A DNA stretch of 64,000 nt. Source: Sphaerotilus hippei. GTDB taxonomy: Bacteria; Pseudomonadota; Gammaproteobacteria; Burkholderiales; Burkholderiaceae_C. The translations under genes were made by a program, and so were the position numbers. A model generated the notes under the pieces. It did no database searches. It was not told where the DNA came from and saw only the letters and a program-made list of their open reading frames with translations. How positions within the stretch are numbered: the stretch's first letter is position 1; each line of letters starts with the position of its first letter. This document shows positions 28,082 through 36,579 of the stretch, one piece after another. Location: the NCBI RefSeq assembly GCF_003201595.1, contig NZ_QJJS01000004.1:209862-273861 (forward strand). The letters are read 5' to 3'.

Positions 28082-28990
28082 ATGCCCATTGACACCCTGG
28101 CACGTGAGATCGGCCGGATTGCCCAAAATGACGGCCCGCACCAGACCCCCATCGAAGCGCTGTCCTTCTACCGCAGCAGCGAGCGCACGCCGCCCATGCC
28201 CTGCGTCTACGGGCTGGGCCTGGCCGTCGCGGCGCAGGGCGGCAAGCAGGTCACTCTCGGCGACCAGGTGATCGACTACGGGCCGGGCCAGTCCCTGCTG
28301 ACGACGGTGGACCTGCCGGTGGTGGCCCGTGTCACCCGGGCCGATCTGGCCACGCCGTTCCTCGGCCTGCTGCTCAGGCTCGACGCCCGCTCGCTCGTGC
28401 AGCGGGCCGCGGAGATGGACCTGCCGCCGCTGTCGCGCGAGTCGCCCCCGAGCGCGATCTCGCGCATCCCGCTGGATCCGCCGCTGCTGGACGCCGTGAT
28501 CCGGCTGGTTCGGCTGCTGGACGAGCCGGGACTGACCGCCCACATGGCGCCGCTGATCCAGCAGGAGATCACCGTGCGGCTGCTGGCGGGGGCCCATGGC
28601 CCCTACCTGCGCTACCTGGTGTCGGCGGGCTCGCCCGGCCACCAGGTGGCGCGCGCGATGGCCTGGCTCAAGCAGAACTTCAGCCGCGACGTCCGCATGG
28701 ACGAACTGGCGACCAGCGTGCACATGAGTCCCTCGACCTTCCGCCAGCACTTCCGTCACCTGGCCGGCATGAGCCCGCTGCAGTACCAGAAGCAGCTGCG
28801 CCTGCAGGAGGCGCGCCAGCTGATGCTGAACCAGTCCCTGGACGCCGGCAGCGCCGCCGCCCGGGTGGGCTACGAGAGTGCGCCCCAGTTCAGCCGCGAG
28901 TACAGCCGGCTGTTCGGCGCGCCACCCCAGCGTGACATCCGGCGCCTGCGCGAGCGGGTGGACGGCGGGGTGGCGGTGTCGGTGTCCTGA
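28082..28990 (+). CDS. AraC-family regulator (AraC_N type)
   Basis: 302 residues: N-terminal AraC_N domain (about 20-165, with YRSSERTPPMPCVYGLGLAVAAQG and the metal-like YGPGQSLLT strand) and two C-terminal helix-turn-helices (MDELATSVHMSPSTFRQHF and AARVGYESAPQFSREYSRLFG). YqhC, a relative of this domain arrangement, responds to aldehydes, which would fit the divergent molybdenum hydroxylase. The 277-bp shared upstream region holds no gene; a repeated TCGTTTTCGA/TTTTCCGACGA-like element near 27915-27955 may be its site. Confidence 0.9.
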   Translation: MPIDTLAREIGRIAQNDGPHQTPIEALSFYRSSERTPPMPCVYGLGLAVAAQGGKQVTLGDQVIDYGPGQSLLTTVDLPVVARVTRADLATPFLGLLLRLDARSLVQRAAEMDLPPLSRESPPSAISRIPLDPPLLDAVIRLVRLLDEPGLTAHMAPLIQQEITVRLLAGAHGPYLRYLVSAGSPGHQVARAMAWLKQNFSRDVRMDELATSVHMSPSTFRQHFRHLAGMSPLQYQKQLRLQEARQLMLNQSLDAGSAAARVGYESAPQFSREYSRLFGAPPQRDIRRLRERVDGGVAVSVS

Positions 28991-29038
28991 GTCCGTCGAG
29001 CGGCCCAGGGAAAACCCAGAGCGGCCTTTTCGGAGGCA

Positions 29039-29061
29039 ACTGGTATGCTTGACCAACCAGT
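29039..29061. promoter_or_regulatory. GntR operator copy 1: ACTGGT-N11-ACCAGT
   Basis: Perfect 6-bp arms with an 11-bp spacer lie 20 bp before the GTG start of the GntR gene, followed by another ACCAG. The same arms and spacer recur at 29940-29962 before the Bug operon. The first position implies autoregulation. Confidence 0.75.
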
Positions 29062-29081
29062 AAACCAGAACTGCACACACC

Positions 29082-29810
29082 GTGGACATCCTCCATCACC
29101 GCGTTCCAGGCGCCGGATCCCGTGAGATCACCAAGCGCACCGTCAAGGACCAGGTGGCCGACAAGATCGCCTCGATGATCCAGACCGGCCTGCTGCAGGC
29201 CGGTGACGAACTGCCGTCCGAGCGCGAGCTGGCGGCCACGCTGTCGGTGTCGCGCGAATCGGTGCGCGGCGCGATCTCGGTGCTGGCCGGGCGTCGCATG
29301 ATCGGGGTCTCGCAGGGCTCGCGCACCAAGGTGCTGGGCACGGCCGGGCAGACCTTCCAGGACACGGTGTCCTCGTTCGGCCTGTTCAAGGGCAAGTCGA
29401 TCGAGGAGGTCACCGAGGCGCGCGCGCTGGTGGAGGTGGAGGTGATGCGCCTGGCCGCGGCCCGCATGAAACCCGCCACGCTGGACCGGCTGGAGGCCCT
29501 GGTGGCCGAGCAGGCCTCGATGCTCAACGATCCGGTGCGCTTCCAGATCTCCGACCGCGAGTTCCACACCGTGATGTACGAGGCCTGCGGCAACGACCTG
29601 CTGGCCAGCTTCGTGGTCGATCTCTACGCGTTCGCGCTCGACGCCCGACGCAAGGCGCTCAAGCGCAAGGACGCCATCGCCCGCAGCGTGGAGGATCACC
29701 GCAGCATCGTCGCGGCGCTGCGCGCCCGGCATCCGGAGCATGCGGCCCAGGCCGTGCGCCATCACCTGGACAGCGTCTACACGACCACCCTGTCCGAACT
29801 CGGGAAGTAG
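29082..29810 (+). CDS. GntR-family (FadR subfamily) regulator
   Basis: 242-residue regulator. The winged helix (about 20-85: VKDQVADKIASMIQTGLLQAGDELPSERELAATLSVSRESVRGAI in outline) is followed by the all-helical FCD effector domain with metal-binding residues DREFHTVMYEACGN and a late SVEDHRSIVAAL His. The GTG start lies directly after the operator; no better start exists. FCD regulators often bind sugar acids, matching the aldonate genes downstream. The gene ends 3 bp before a lactonase remnant. Confidence 0.93.
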   Translation: MDILHHRVPGAGSREITKRTVKDQVADKIASMIQTGLLQAGDELPSERELAATLSVSRESVRGAISVLAGRRMIGVSQGSRTKVLGTAGQTFQDTVSSFGLFKGKSIEEVTEARALVEVEVMRLAAARMKPATLDRLEALVAEQASMLNDPVRFQISDREFHTVMYEACGNDLLASFVVDLYAFALDARRKALKRKDAIARSVEDHRSIVAALRARHPEHAAQAVRHHLDSVYTTTLSELGK

Positions 29811-29813
29811 GCC

Positions 29814-29966
29814 ATGGCCATCGATGTCCTTGACGCCCGCTTCGAGCGGGTGATCCGCCCGGGTGCGCTACTCGAGCGCCTGTGCACTGGTGCCGCTTGG
29901 CGCGCGTCGGCGGCATTCATCGATCTTTTGTTCGTGACAACTGGTCTGGTTCAAATACCAGTTTGA
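29814..29966 (+). pseudogene. remnant of an SMP-30/gluconolactonase gene (N-terminus only)
   Basis: A 50-codon open frame begins 3 bp after the GntR stop. Its first 29 residues (MAIDVLDARFERVI, then ERLCTGAAW) have the typical N-terminus of bacterial gluconolactonases; compare AIEVLHPDFL and VERLATGLRWAEGP in the intact copy at 39246. Homology stops exactly where the conserved WxEGPVW should follow, and the frame then runs into the GntR operator and ends. I read it as a deletion scar: the lactonase body has been lost, leaving the start and its coupling to gntR. Confidence 0.65.
29940..29962. promoter_or_regulatory. GntR operator copy 2: ACTGGT-N11-ACCAGT
   Basis: Same arms and spacing as the copy before the GntR gene, located about 120 bp before the Bug gene that opens the aldonate operon. 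The site overlaps the end of the lactonase remnant frame. It marks the operon as a target of the adjacent GntR protein. Confidence 0.75.
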
Positions 29967-30080
29967 CTCCGGATGCATCCGTGGGCCTCCGCTGGAGGGG
30001 GCTGCATCACCTTCCTTCAAAGCCGTGAGACCAACGGCTGTTCGCGATCCCCGTCCTTCAACGAAACCATGGAGACAAAC

Positions 30081-31052
30081 ATGCCCCGACTCTTCTCCCG
30101 CCGTCACCTGCTGGCCCTGGCCGCTCTTGCCTCCACCCTGGGTGCCGCTCATGCCCAGACCTGGCCCAGCCAGCCCTTGCGCATGCTGGTCGGCTCCAGC
30201 CCTGGAGGCGGTACCGACGCGATGGCCCGTGCGGTGGCCGACAAGCTCGGCCCGGCCCTGAAGACGACGGTGGTGGTGGAGAACCGCCCCGGTGCGTCCA
30301 ACACCCTGGCAGTGGATGTGGTGGTCAAGTCGACCGACGGTCACACGATGGTGATGGGCGTGTCGACCGCGCATGCGATCGCGCCTCACCTGATCAAGCT
30401 GGCCTACGACAACGACCATGACCTGGTACCCGTGGCCTACGTGGGTGCGGTGCCCAATGTGCTGGTGGTGAGCGCCACCTCGCCCTACAAGACCGTGGCC
30501 GATCTGGTGGCCGCGGCGCGCAAGCAGCCGGGCGTGATCAATTACGCCTCGTCGGGGAACGGCAGCACGCAGCACATCGCGGGCGAGCTGTTCGAGGACG
30601 CCACTGGCGTGGCCACCGTGCACATCCCCTACCGCGGCTCGGGCCCGGCGCTGGTGGACCTGATGGCGGGCCAGGTGCAGATGAGCTTCGACACGCTGGC
30701 CTCGGTGATGCCGCACATCAAGAACGGCAAGCTGCGTGCGCTGGCCGTCTGCGCCACCGCGCGCAACCCCGAGCTGCCCACGGTGCCGACGCTGGCCGAA
30801 TCGGGTGTGAAGGGCGTGGAGATGAGCGCCTGGTACGGCATCTACATGCCATCGGCCACGCCCAAGGCGGTGCAGCAGCGCGTGGCCGAGGAGGTCAGCA
30901 AGCTCCTGACCCTGCCCGACACCAAGGCACGCCTGGCCAACATCGGCGCCGACCTGACGCCGATGAGCCCGCCCCAATTCCAGGCCTTCCATGTGGCCGA
31001 GAACAAGCGCTATGCCGAGCTGATCAAGAAGCGCGGCATCAAGGCCGATTGA
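30081..31052 (+). CDS. Bug/TctC-family periplasmic solute-binding protein
   Basis: 323 residues; signal peptide RRHLLALAALASTLGAAHAQ, then WPSQPLRMLVGSSPGGGTD, ENRPGASN and HIPYRGSGPALVDLMAGQV. Two ATGs are possible; the second was chosen because GGAGA, embedded in the first (ATGGAGACAAAC), is at ribosome-site distance. First gene of an operon with PdxA-like, dehydratase and keto-deoxy-acid dehydratase genes under GntR control, so an aldonate is the probable ligand. Confidence 0.93.
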   Translation: MPRLFSRRHLLALAALASTLGAAHAQTWPSQPLRMLVGSSPGGGTDAMARAVADKLGPALKTTVVVENRPGASNTLAVDVVVKSTDGHTMVMGVSTAHAIAPHLIKLAYDNDHDLVPVAYVGAVPNVLVVSATSPYKTVADLVAAARKQPGVINYASSGNGSTQHIAGELFEDATGVATVHIPYRGSGPALVDLMAGQVQMSFDTLASVMPHIKNGKLRALAVCATARNPELPTVPTLAESGVKGVEMSAWYGIYMPSATPKAVQQRVAEEVSKLLTLPDTKARLANIGADLTPMSPPQFQAFHVAENKRYAELIKKRGIKAD

Positions 31053-31095
31053 GGGCCGTCGCGGCTCGCCTTTCAACCTTTCAGAGAGGACTGAC

Positions 31096-32166
31096 ATGAA
31101 CGACATGCAAGCGCCCGTGGTGGCCTTGACCCTGGGCGACCCGGCCGGCATCGGCGCCGAGCTGATCGCCCGCCTGCTGGCACGCGCCGACCTGGTGGCG
31201 CAAGCCAATGTGGTGCTGGTGGGCGACCCCTGGCTGTGGGCCGAGGGCCAGCGCATTGCCGGCTTGAGCGTGACCACCATCCCGGTGGCCTCGCTGGCCG
31301 AGGTGCGTGGCCGCGCCAACGCGGGCACGCCTGCCTTCCTGGCGGTGGACACGGTGGCGCCCGAGCAGGTGCACCGTGGCCAGGCCGAAGCGGCCGGTGG
31401 CCGCTCGGTGCTGGCCGTGCTCGACCGCTGCATGGACGCGGCCAGCCGCCGCGAGATCGATGCCATCTGCTTCGCGCCGCTCAACAAGTTCGCGATGAAA
31501 CAAGGCGGCCTGAAGCACGAAGACGAGCTGCACCACTTTGCCGAACACCTGGGTGTGACGAGCTACTTCTGCGAGTTCAACACCCTGGGTGATCTGTGGA
31601 CCTCGCGCGTGTCGTCGCACGTGCCGCTCAAAGAGGCCGCGGGCCTGCTGAGCGTGGAGCGCATCGTGGCTGCGGCGCGCCTGATCTACCACTCGCTGCA
31701 GGCCAATGGCGTGACCGCACCGCGTGTGGCCGTGGCCGGCTTCAACCCGCACAACGGCGACGGCGGCACCTGCGGCCGCGAAGAGATCGACATCATCGCG
31801 CCCGCCGTGGCGCAGCTGGTGGCCGAAGGCCTGCCGGTGGTGGGCCCCTACCCCGCCGACACCATCTTCCTGAAGGCCCGCGATGGCGAGCTCGATGCGG
31901 TGGTGACCATGTACCACGACCAGGGCCAGATCGCGATCAAGCTGCTCGGCTTCTCCAAGGGCGTGACGGTGCAAGGCGGCCTGCCCATCCCCATCACCAC
32001 GCCGGCGCACGGCACGGCCTACGACATCGCGGGCCAGGGCAAAGCCAACGTCGACGCCACCGCCAACGCCTTCCAGATCGCCTGCCGCATGGGCCGCACC
32101 TACCGCTCGGGCGACAGCCTGTTCGGCGCGCCCACATCCACCACCCCGACTTCGTCCCTGTCCTGA
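31096..32166 (+). CDS. PdxA-family dehydrogenase (PdxA2-like)
   Basis: 356-residue metal- and NAD-dependent dehydrogenase of the 4-hydroxythreonine-4-phosphate dehydrogenase family. Visible: [29 protein letters not shown], the metal His residues in SSHVPLKEA and [26 protein letters not shown] and [12 protein letters not shown]. The location in a sugar-acid operon, not with ksgA/surA, argues against vitamin B6 synthesis; PdxA2 homologues oxidise four-carbon aldonate phosphates such as D-threonate 4-phosphate. The usual DUF1537 kinase partner is absent, so the substrate may be unphosphorylated. GAGAGGA ribosome site. Confidence 0.85.
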   Translation: MNDMQAPVVALTLGDPAGIGAELIARLLARADLVAQANVVLVGDPWLWAEGQRIAGLSVTTIPVASLAEVRGRANAGTPAFLAVDTVAPEQVHRGQAEAAGGRSVLAVLDRCMDAASRREIDAICFAPLNKFAMKQGGLKHEDELHHFAEHLGVTSYFCEFNTLGDLWTSRVSSHVPLKEAAGLLSVERIVAAARLIYHSLQANGVTAPRVAVAGFNPHNGDGGTCGREEIDIIAPAVAQLVAEGLPVVGPYPADTIFLKARDGELDAVVTMYHDQGQIAIKLLGFSKGVTVQGGLPIPITTPAHGTAYDIAGQGKANVDATANAFQIACRMGRTYRSGDSLFGAPTSTTPTSSLS

Positions 32167-32179
32167 GGAGCCACCCACC

Positions 32180-33376
32180 ATGAAAATCAAATCCGTCCGC
32201 GCCCGTGTCTTCGAATGGAAGGGCAAGACCGTGCCGCCGCAAGGCAACTTCTGCTCCAACGCGATGGACCTGGTGTACGACAACCGCGCCAACGCTCATG
32301 CTGCCGGCACCGACACCATGAACACCTTCCGCTTCCACGGCTGGACCGTGGTCGAGGTGGAGACCGATGACGGCATCGTCGGCCTGGGCAATGTGGCCCT
32401 GGCACCGAAGATCGCGAAGGCCATCATCGACGAGTACCTGGCGCCGCTGGTGATCGGCCAGGACCCCTGGGACTACGAGTACCTGAACCAGCGCATGTAC
32501 CGCGCCACGCACGCCTGGGGCCGCAAGGGCGTGGGCATGGCCGCGATCTCGGCGATCGACATCGCCATCTGGGACATCCTGGGCAAGAGCGTCAACAAGC
32601 CGGTGTTCAAGCTGCTGGGCGGCCGCACCAAAGAGAAGATCCCCTGCTACTACAGCAAGCTCTACCGCACGGACCTCAAGGAGATGCAGGCCGAGGCACA
32701 GAAGTTCGTCGACCAGGGCTTCCGCGCCTTCAAGATGCGCTTCGGCTACGGTCCGCAGCACGGCCAGCAAGGCGTGGTGGAGAACCTGAAGTCGGTCGAG
32801 GCCGTGCGCGAGGTCATCGGCTACGACAACGACCTGATGCTCGAGTGCTACATGGGTTGGAACCTGGAGTACGCCAAGCGCATGCTGCCCAAGCTGGAGA
32901 AGTACCAGCCGCGTTGGCTGGAAGAACCGGTGATTGCCGACGACATCGACGGTTACGCCGAACTCAACCAGCTCACCAGCATCCCCATCTCGGGCGGCGA
33001 ACACGAGTTCAGCCTCTACGGCTTCAAGCAGCTGCTCGACCGCAAGGCGGTGAGCGTGGTGCAGTACGACACCAACCGCGTCGGCGGCATCACCATGGCG
33101 CACAAGATCAACGCGCTGTGCGAGGCCTACAGCGTGCCGGTGATCCCGCACGCCGGCCAGATGCACAACTACCACCTCACCATGAGCAGCCTGAACTGCC
33201 CGATGAGCGAGTACTTCCCGATGTTCGACGTGGAAGTGGGCAACGAGCTGTTCTATTACATCTTCGACGGCGAGCCGGTGGCCGAGAACGGTTTCCTGCA
33301 ACTGCGCGACGACGTGCCGGGCCTGGGCTTGACGATGAAGACCGAGTTCCTCGATCAGTTCCACATCACCGAGTGA
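32180..33376 (+). CDS. enolase-superfamily acid-sugar dehydratase (RhmD-like)
   Basis: 398-residue mandelate racemase/muconate lactonizing enzyme-family protein resembling L-rhamnonate dehydratase and related aldonate dehydratases. N-terminal capping domain has [20 protein letters not shown]; barrel motifs are [12 protein letters not shown], the metal ligands in [15 protein letters not shown] and SGGEHE, and [12 protein letters not shown] with the probable catalytic His. Product would be a 2-keto-3-deoxy aldonate for the next gene. Candidate substrates are rhamnonate, lyxonate or fuconate; sequence reading alone does not decide. Confidence 0.88.
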   Translation: MKIKSVRARVFEWKGKTVPPQGNFCSNAMDLVYDNRANAHAAGTDTMNTFRFHGWTVVEVETDDGIVGLGNVALAPKIAKAIIDEYLAPLVIGQDPWDYEYLNQRMYRATHAWGRKGVGMAAISAIDIAIWDILGKSVNKPVFKLLGGRTKEKIPCYYSKLYRTDLKEMQAEAQKFVDQGFRAFKMRFGYGPQHGQQGVVENLKSVEAVREVIGYDNDLMLECYMGWNLEYAKRMLPKLEKYQPRWLEEPVIADDIDGYAELNQLTSIPISGGEHEFSLYGFKQLLDRKAVSVVQYDTNRVGGITMAHKINALCEAYSVPVIPHAGQMHNYHLTMSSLNCPMSEYFPMFDVEVGNELFYYIFDGEPVAENGFLQLRDDVPGLGLTMKTEFLDQFHITE

Positions 33377-33384
33377 GCCCGACC

Positions 33385-34302
33385 ATGAAACGGCCCTACA
33401 AGGGGGTGTTCCCCGTCGTCCCCACGACGTTCACCGAGACCGGCGAGCTGGACCTGGACAGCCAGAAACGCTGCCTCGACTTCATGATCGATGCAGGCTC
33501 CACCGGCCTGTGCATCCTGGCCAACTTCTCCGAGCAGTTCGCGCTGTCCGACGATGAGCGCGAGGTGCTGACCCGCACCGCGCTGGAGCACGTGGCCGGT
33601 CGTGTGCCGGTGATCGTCACCACCACGCACTATGGCTCGCAGGTCTGCGCCGCCCGCAGCCGACGCGCGCAGGACATGGGGGCCGCCATGGTGATGGTGA
33701 TGCCGCCCTACCACGGCGCCACCTTCCGGGTCGCCGAGCCGGGCATCGAGGGCTTCTACCGTCATGTCTCCGAGGCCATCGACATTCCGATCATGATCCA
33801 GGATGCGCCGGCCAGTGGCACGGTGCTGTCGGCGCCCTTCCTGGCCCGGCTGGCCCGAGAGATCGAGCAGGTCTCGTATTTCAAGATCGAGACCGCGGGT
33901 GCCGCCAGCAAGCTGCGTGAGCTGATCGCGCTGGGCGGTGATGCGATCGAGGGACCCTGGGATGGCGAGGAGGCCATCACCCTGCTGGCCGATCTGGACG
34001 CCGGGGCCACGGGCGCGATGACCGGAGGGGCCTTCCCCGACGGCATCCGCCGCATCGTCGATGCCCATCTGGCCGGTGACCGCGAAACCGCGGTCACCGA
34101 GTACGGCCGCTGGCTGCCGCTGATCAACTACGAGAACCGCCAGGGCGGCATCCTGACGGCCAAGGCGCTGATGAAAGAAGGTGGCGTGATCGCCTGCGAT
34201 GCCCCGCGCCATCCTTTCCCCGCGATGCATCCGGCCATCCGGGCCGGCCTGCTGGATGCGGCCCGCCGCCTGGATCCCCTGGTCCTGCGCTGGGCGCGCT
34301 GA
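33385..34302 (+). CDS. DHDPS-family 2-keto-3-deoxy-aldonate dehydratase (L-KDA dehydratase-like)
   Basis: 305-residue class I aldolase-fold protein (dihydrodipicolinate synthase superfamily). The Schiff-base residue is Lys167 in SYFKIETAG. The YNxP tyrosine of true DHDPS is replaced by IQDAPASGT. That pattern, with GVFPVVPTTF and PPYHGATFRV, recalls L-2-keto-3-deoxyarabonate dehydratases, which form 2-oxoglutarate semialdehyde. It starts 8 bp after the acid-sugar dehydratase stop. No 2-oxoglutarate semialdehyde dehydrogenase is in the window. Aldolase activity is the main alternative. Confidence 0.82.
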   Translation: MKRPYKGVFPVVPTTFTETGELDLDSQKRCLDFMIDAGSTGLCILANFSEQFALSDDEREVLTRTALEHVAGRVPVIVTTTHYGSQVCAARSRRAQDMGAAMVMVMPPYHGATFRVAEPGIEGFYRHVSEAIDIPIMIQDAPASGTVLSAPFLARLAREIEQVSYFKIETAGAASKLRELIALGGDAIEGPWDGEEAITLLADLDAGATGAMTGGAFPDGIRRIVDAHLAGDRETAVTEYGRWLPLINYENRQGGILTAKALMKEGGVIACDAPRHPFPAMHPAIRAGLLDAARRLDPLVLRWAR

Positions 34303-34377
34303 CGCCAGGTGGGTTGAAGCCCCGGCCAGGCGGGCCGCGGCGCGCCCGATCGACCGGGGCCTGCCGCCGCGGCGGCC

Positions 34378-35409
34378 TCACGCCATGCGCCGGGCCGCGG
34401 TGGAGCCTCGCGCGATCACGCGCGAGGCCAGGGTCTCGTGGCCGGTGGGCAGGGGCGTGTCGGGGTCGGCCTGGATGCGTTCGATCAGCCGCTGCATCGC
34501 CACCTCGCCGGTGAGTTCGCTGGCCATGTCCACGGTGGTCAGGGCCGGGCTGGTGTAGCGACCGTAGAGGATGTTGTCGAAGCCGGCGATGGACACGTCT
34601 TCGGGCACGCGCAGGCCCAGGGCCTGGGCCTGTCCCAGCAGGCCCAGGGCCAGCAGGTCGTTGTAGGCGACCACCACGTCGGGTGGCTGCGCCGACAGCA
34701 GCAGGGACGACGCCACGCGCTCGCCCTCCTCGGCCACGGGCGCGGCGACGTCGTGCAGCGTCAGGGCGGCCTCGCTGCCTTCGAAGGCCTGCTGCAGGCC
34801 CTGCCAGCGGTCGGCGCTCCAGCGTGCGCCGCTGAAGCCGACGTAGTGCACGCGACGGTGTCCCTGGTCGCGCAGATAGCGCCCCAGCATCAGGGCGGCG
34901 GTCTTGCTGTCCGCGCCCACGCCGTAGCCACCGGCCAGCGACTGCTGGCCGCCGTAGTAGACCGTCGGCACCCCGCTGTGCTGCAGCCAGTCGGTGGCGA
35001 TCTCCGACAGCCGGGCGCTCACGATCAGGCCGTCGACGCGCCGGCTGAGGTCCTGCAGCATGGCCAGCACCGGGGTCTGTCCTTCCGTGGCATCGGCGAA
35101 CAGCAGGTTCAGCCCCGCTCGCATCGCCACCCGCGAGGCGCCCTTGACCAGGCTGGTGAAGTGCGGGTTGAGGATGTCGAGGATGACCAGGCCGACATTG
35201 CCCGTGCGGCCGGTGATCATGCCCCGGGCCAGCGGGTTGGAGCGGTAGCCGAGATCACGGATCGCCTGCGTGACACGCTCCTCGACCTCGCGGGTGAAGC
35301 GCTGTCCGCCGTTGATGAACTTGGAGACCGTGGCGGTGGACACGCTGGCGGCCTGGGCCACGTCGTGGATGGTGGCGGCCTTGCGTCTGCGGGGCGAAGT
35401 GTCTGGCAT
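34378..35409 (-). CDS. LacI-family regulator of the uronate/TRAP operon
   Basis: 343-residue LacI/GalR regulator: helix-turn-helix TIHDVAQAASVSTATVSKFIN with the hinge helix NPLARGMITGRTGNVGLVI, then the sugar-binding-protein-like effector domain ending IAGFDNILYGRYTSPALTTV. Start at MPDTSPRRRK; an upstream GTG would place the operator inside the gene. It is divergent from the TRAP operon; both sides carry a TAAACGTTTA palindrome, so it probably represses both. Effector inferred to be a uronate or aldarate. Confidence 0.93.
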   Translation of the reverse strand: MPDTSPRRRKAATIHDVAQAASVSTATVSKFINGGQRFTREVEERVTQAIRDLGYRSNPLARGMITGRTGNVGLVILDILNPHFTSLVKGASRVAMRAGLNLLFADATEGQTPVLAMLQDLSRRVDGLIVSARLSEIATDWLQHSGVPTVYYGGQQSLAGGYGVGADSKTAALMLGRYLRDQGHRRVHYVGFSGARWSADRWQGLQQAFEGSEAALTLHDVAAPVAEEGERVASSLLLSAQPPDVVVAYNDLLALGLLGQAQALGLRVPEDVSIAGFDNILYGRYTSPALTTVDMASELTGEVAMQRLIERIQADPDTPLPTGHETLASRVIARGSTAARRMA

Positions 35410-35429
35410 GGGATCGAGTTTAGCCGGCA

Positions 35430-35441
35430 GTAAACGTTTAC
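35430..35441. promoter_or_regulatory. LacI operator GTAAACGTTTAC
   Basis: Perfect 12-bp palindrome with the CG centre typical of LacI/GalR operators, 20 bp before the LacI start: autoregulatory site. Core TAAACGTTTA is identical to the site on the TRAP promoter. Confidence 0.8.
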
Positions 35442-35464
35442 CTCCAGACATCGACAAGAGGCGC

Positions 35465-35483
35465 ACTGGTGCTTACCACTAGT
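35465..35483. promoter_or_regulatory. inverted repeat ACTGGTG-N5-CACTAGT between the LacI and TRAP genes
   Basis: Seven-base arms with one mismatch lie between the two LacI operators, just upstream of the TRAP -35. Half-site ACTGGT equals that of the GntR operators but the spacing differs (7 instead of 11 between the 6-bp arms), so a second regulator or GntR cross-talk is possible. Confidence 0.35.
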
Positions 35484-35492
35484 TGTCGTACC

Positions 35493-35521
35493 TTGACCTT
35501 GTCTCAAGTTAAACGTTTAAT
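35493..35521 (+). promoter_or_regulatory. promoter of the TRAP/uronate operon with LacI operator on the -10
   Basis: TTGACC and TTTAAT are separated by 17 bp, a good sigma-70 match. The perfect palindrome TTAAACGTTTAA (35509-35520) covers the -10, so bound LacI would block polymerase directly. The start codon of the first gene is about 68 bp downstream. Confidence 0.75.
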
Positions 35522-35588
35522 TTGCGACAGCAGGACCAGCCCGCGTGGCGGCTTGTCGATCCCTGATCCAGAACCCGAGGAGACTTCC

Positions 35589-36557
35589 ATGCCCGTTATC
35601 ACCCCCGTCCGCCTGGCCCCGTTGCTCGCTCTCGCGCTGGGAAGCGCCCATGCGGTCGAGTTCCGCTCGGCGGACATCCACAACTCCGACGACTACCCGA
35701 CGGTGGTGGCGGTCAAGCACATGAGCCAGCTGCTGGAACAGAAGAGCGGCGGCAAGCACCGCATCAAGGTGTTCAACAAGGGCGCCCTGGGCAACGAGAA
35801 GGAGACCATCGACCAGCTCAAGATCGGCGCCCTCGACATCGCCCGCGTCAACATCAGCCCGATGAACGGCATCTGCCAGAAGACGCAGGTGCCGACCATG
35901 CCCTTCCTGTTCCACTCGGTCGAGCACATGCGCCGTTCGCTGGACGGCCCGGCGGGCGAGGAGATCCTGAAATCCTGCGAGGAACAGGGCTTCATCGGCC
36001 TGGCCTTCTACGACTCGGGCGCGCGCTCGATGTACGCGAAGAAGCCCATCCGGTCGGTCGCCGACGTCAAGGGCATGAAGGTGCGTGTCCAGCAGTCGGA
36101 CCTGTGGGTGGCGCTGGTCGGCGCGATGGGCGGCAACGCCACGCCGATGCCCTTCGGCGAGGTCTACACCGGCCTGAAGACGGGCCTGATCGACGCGGCC
36201 GAGAACAACATCCCGTCCTACGACAGCGTCAAGCACTACGAGTCGGCCAAGTACTACTCGAAGACCGAGCACTCGATGGCCCCCGAGATGCTGCTGATGT
36301 CCAAGCTCATCTGGGACAAGCTGCCCAAGGCCGAGCAGGACATGGTGCGGGCGGCGGCCAGGGAGTCGGTGGCCTTCCAGCGCCGCAAGTGGGACGAGCA
36401 GGAGTCCAAGTCGCTGGCCGCCGTCAAGGCCGGCGGCGCCGAGATCGCCGAGGTCGACAAGAAGTCCTTCCAGGCGGTGATGGGTCCGGTCTACGACAAG
36501 TTCATGACCACGCCCGACCTCAAGCGCCTGGTCAAGACCATCCAGGACACCAAGTAA
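35589..36557 (+). CDS. TRAP transporter solute-binding protein (DctP family)
   Basis: 322-residue periplasmic receptor. Signal peptide ends at AHA, residue about 20. The mature part has the DctP pattern: [55 protein letters not shown] with the ligand-binding Arg, and [28 protein letters not shown] ribosome site. Forms a transporter with the two membrane genes that follow; glucuronate or galacturonate is inferred from the uronate dehydrogenase in the same operon. Confidence 0.94.
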   Translation: MPVITPVRLAPLLALALGSAHAVEFRSADIHNSDDYPTVVAVKHMSQLLEQKSGGKHRIKVFNKGALGNEKETIDQLKIGALDIARVNISPMNGICQKTQVPTMPFLFHSVEHMRRSLDGPAGEEILKSCEEQGFIGLAFYDSGARSMYAKKPIRSVADVKGMKVRVQQSDLWVALVGAMGGNATPMPFGEVYTGLKTGLIDAAENNIPSYDSVKHYESAKYYSKTEHSMAPEMLLMSKLIWDKLPKAEQDMVRAAARESVAFQRRKWDEQESKSLAAVKAGGAEIAEVDKKSFQAVMGPVYDKFMTTPDLKRLVKTIQDTK

Positions 36558-36579
36558 GCCTGCAGCCGGGACCGCAACC

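Noticed and set aside
31096-32166. Reading the PdxA-like gene as vitamin B6 biosynthesis
   Set aside because: Context is a GntR-controlled sugar-acid operon without ksgA or surA, and the protein is longer than PdxA.
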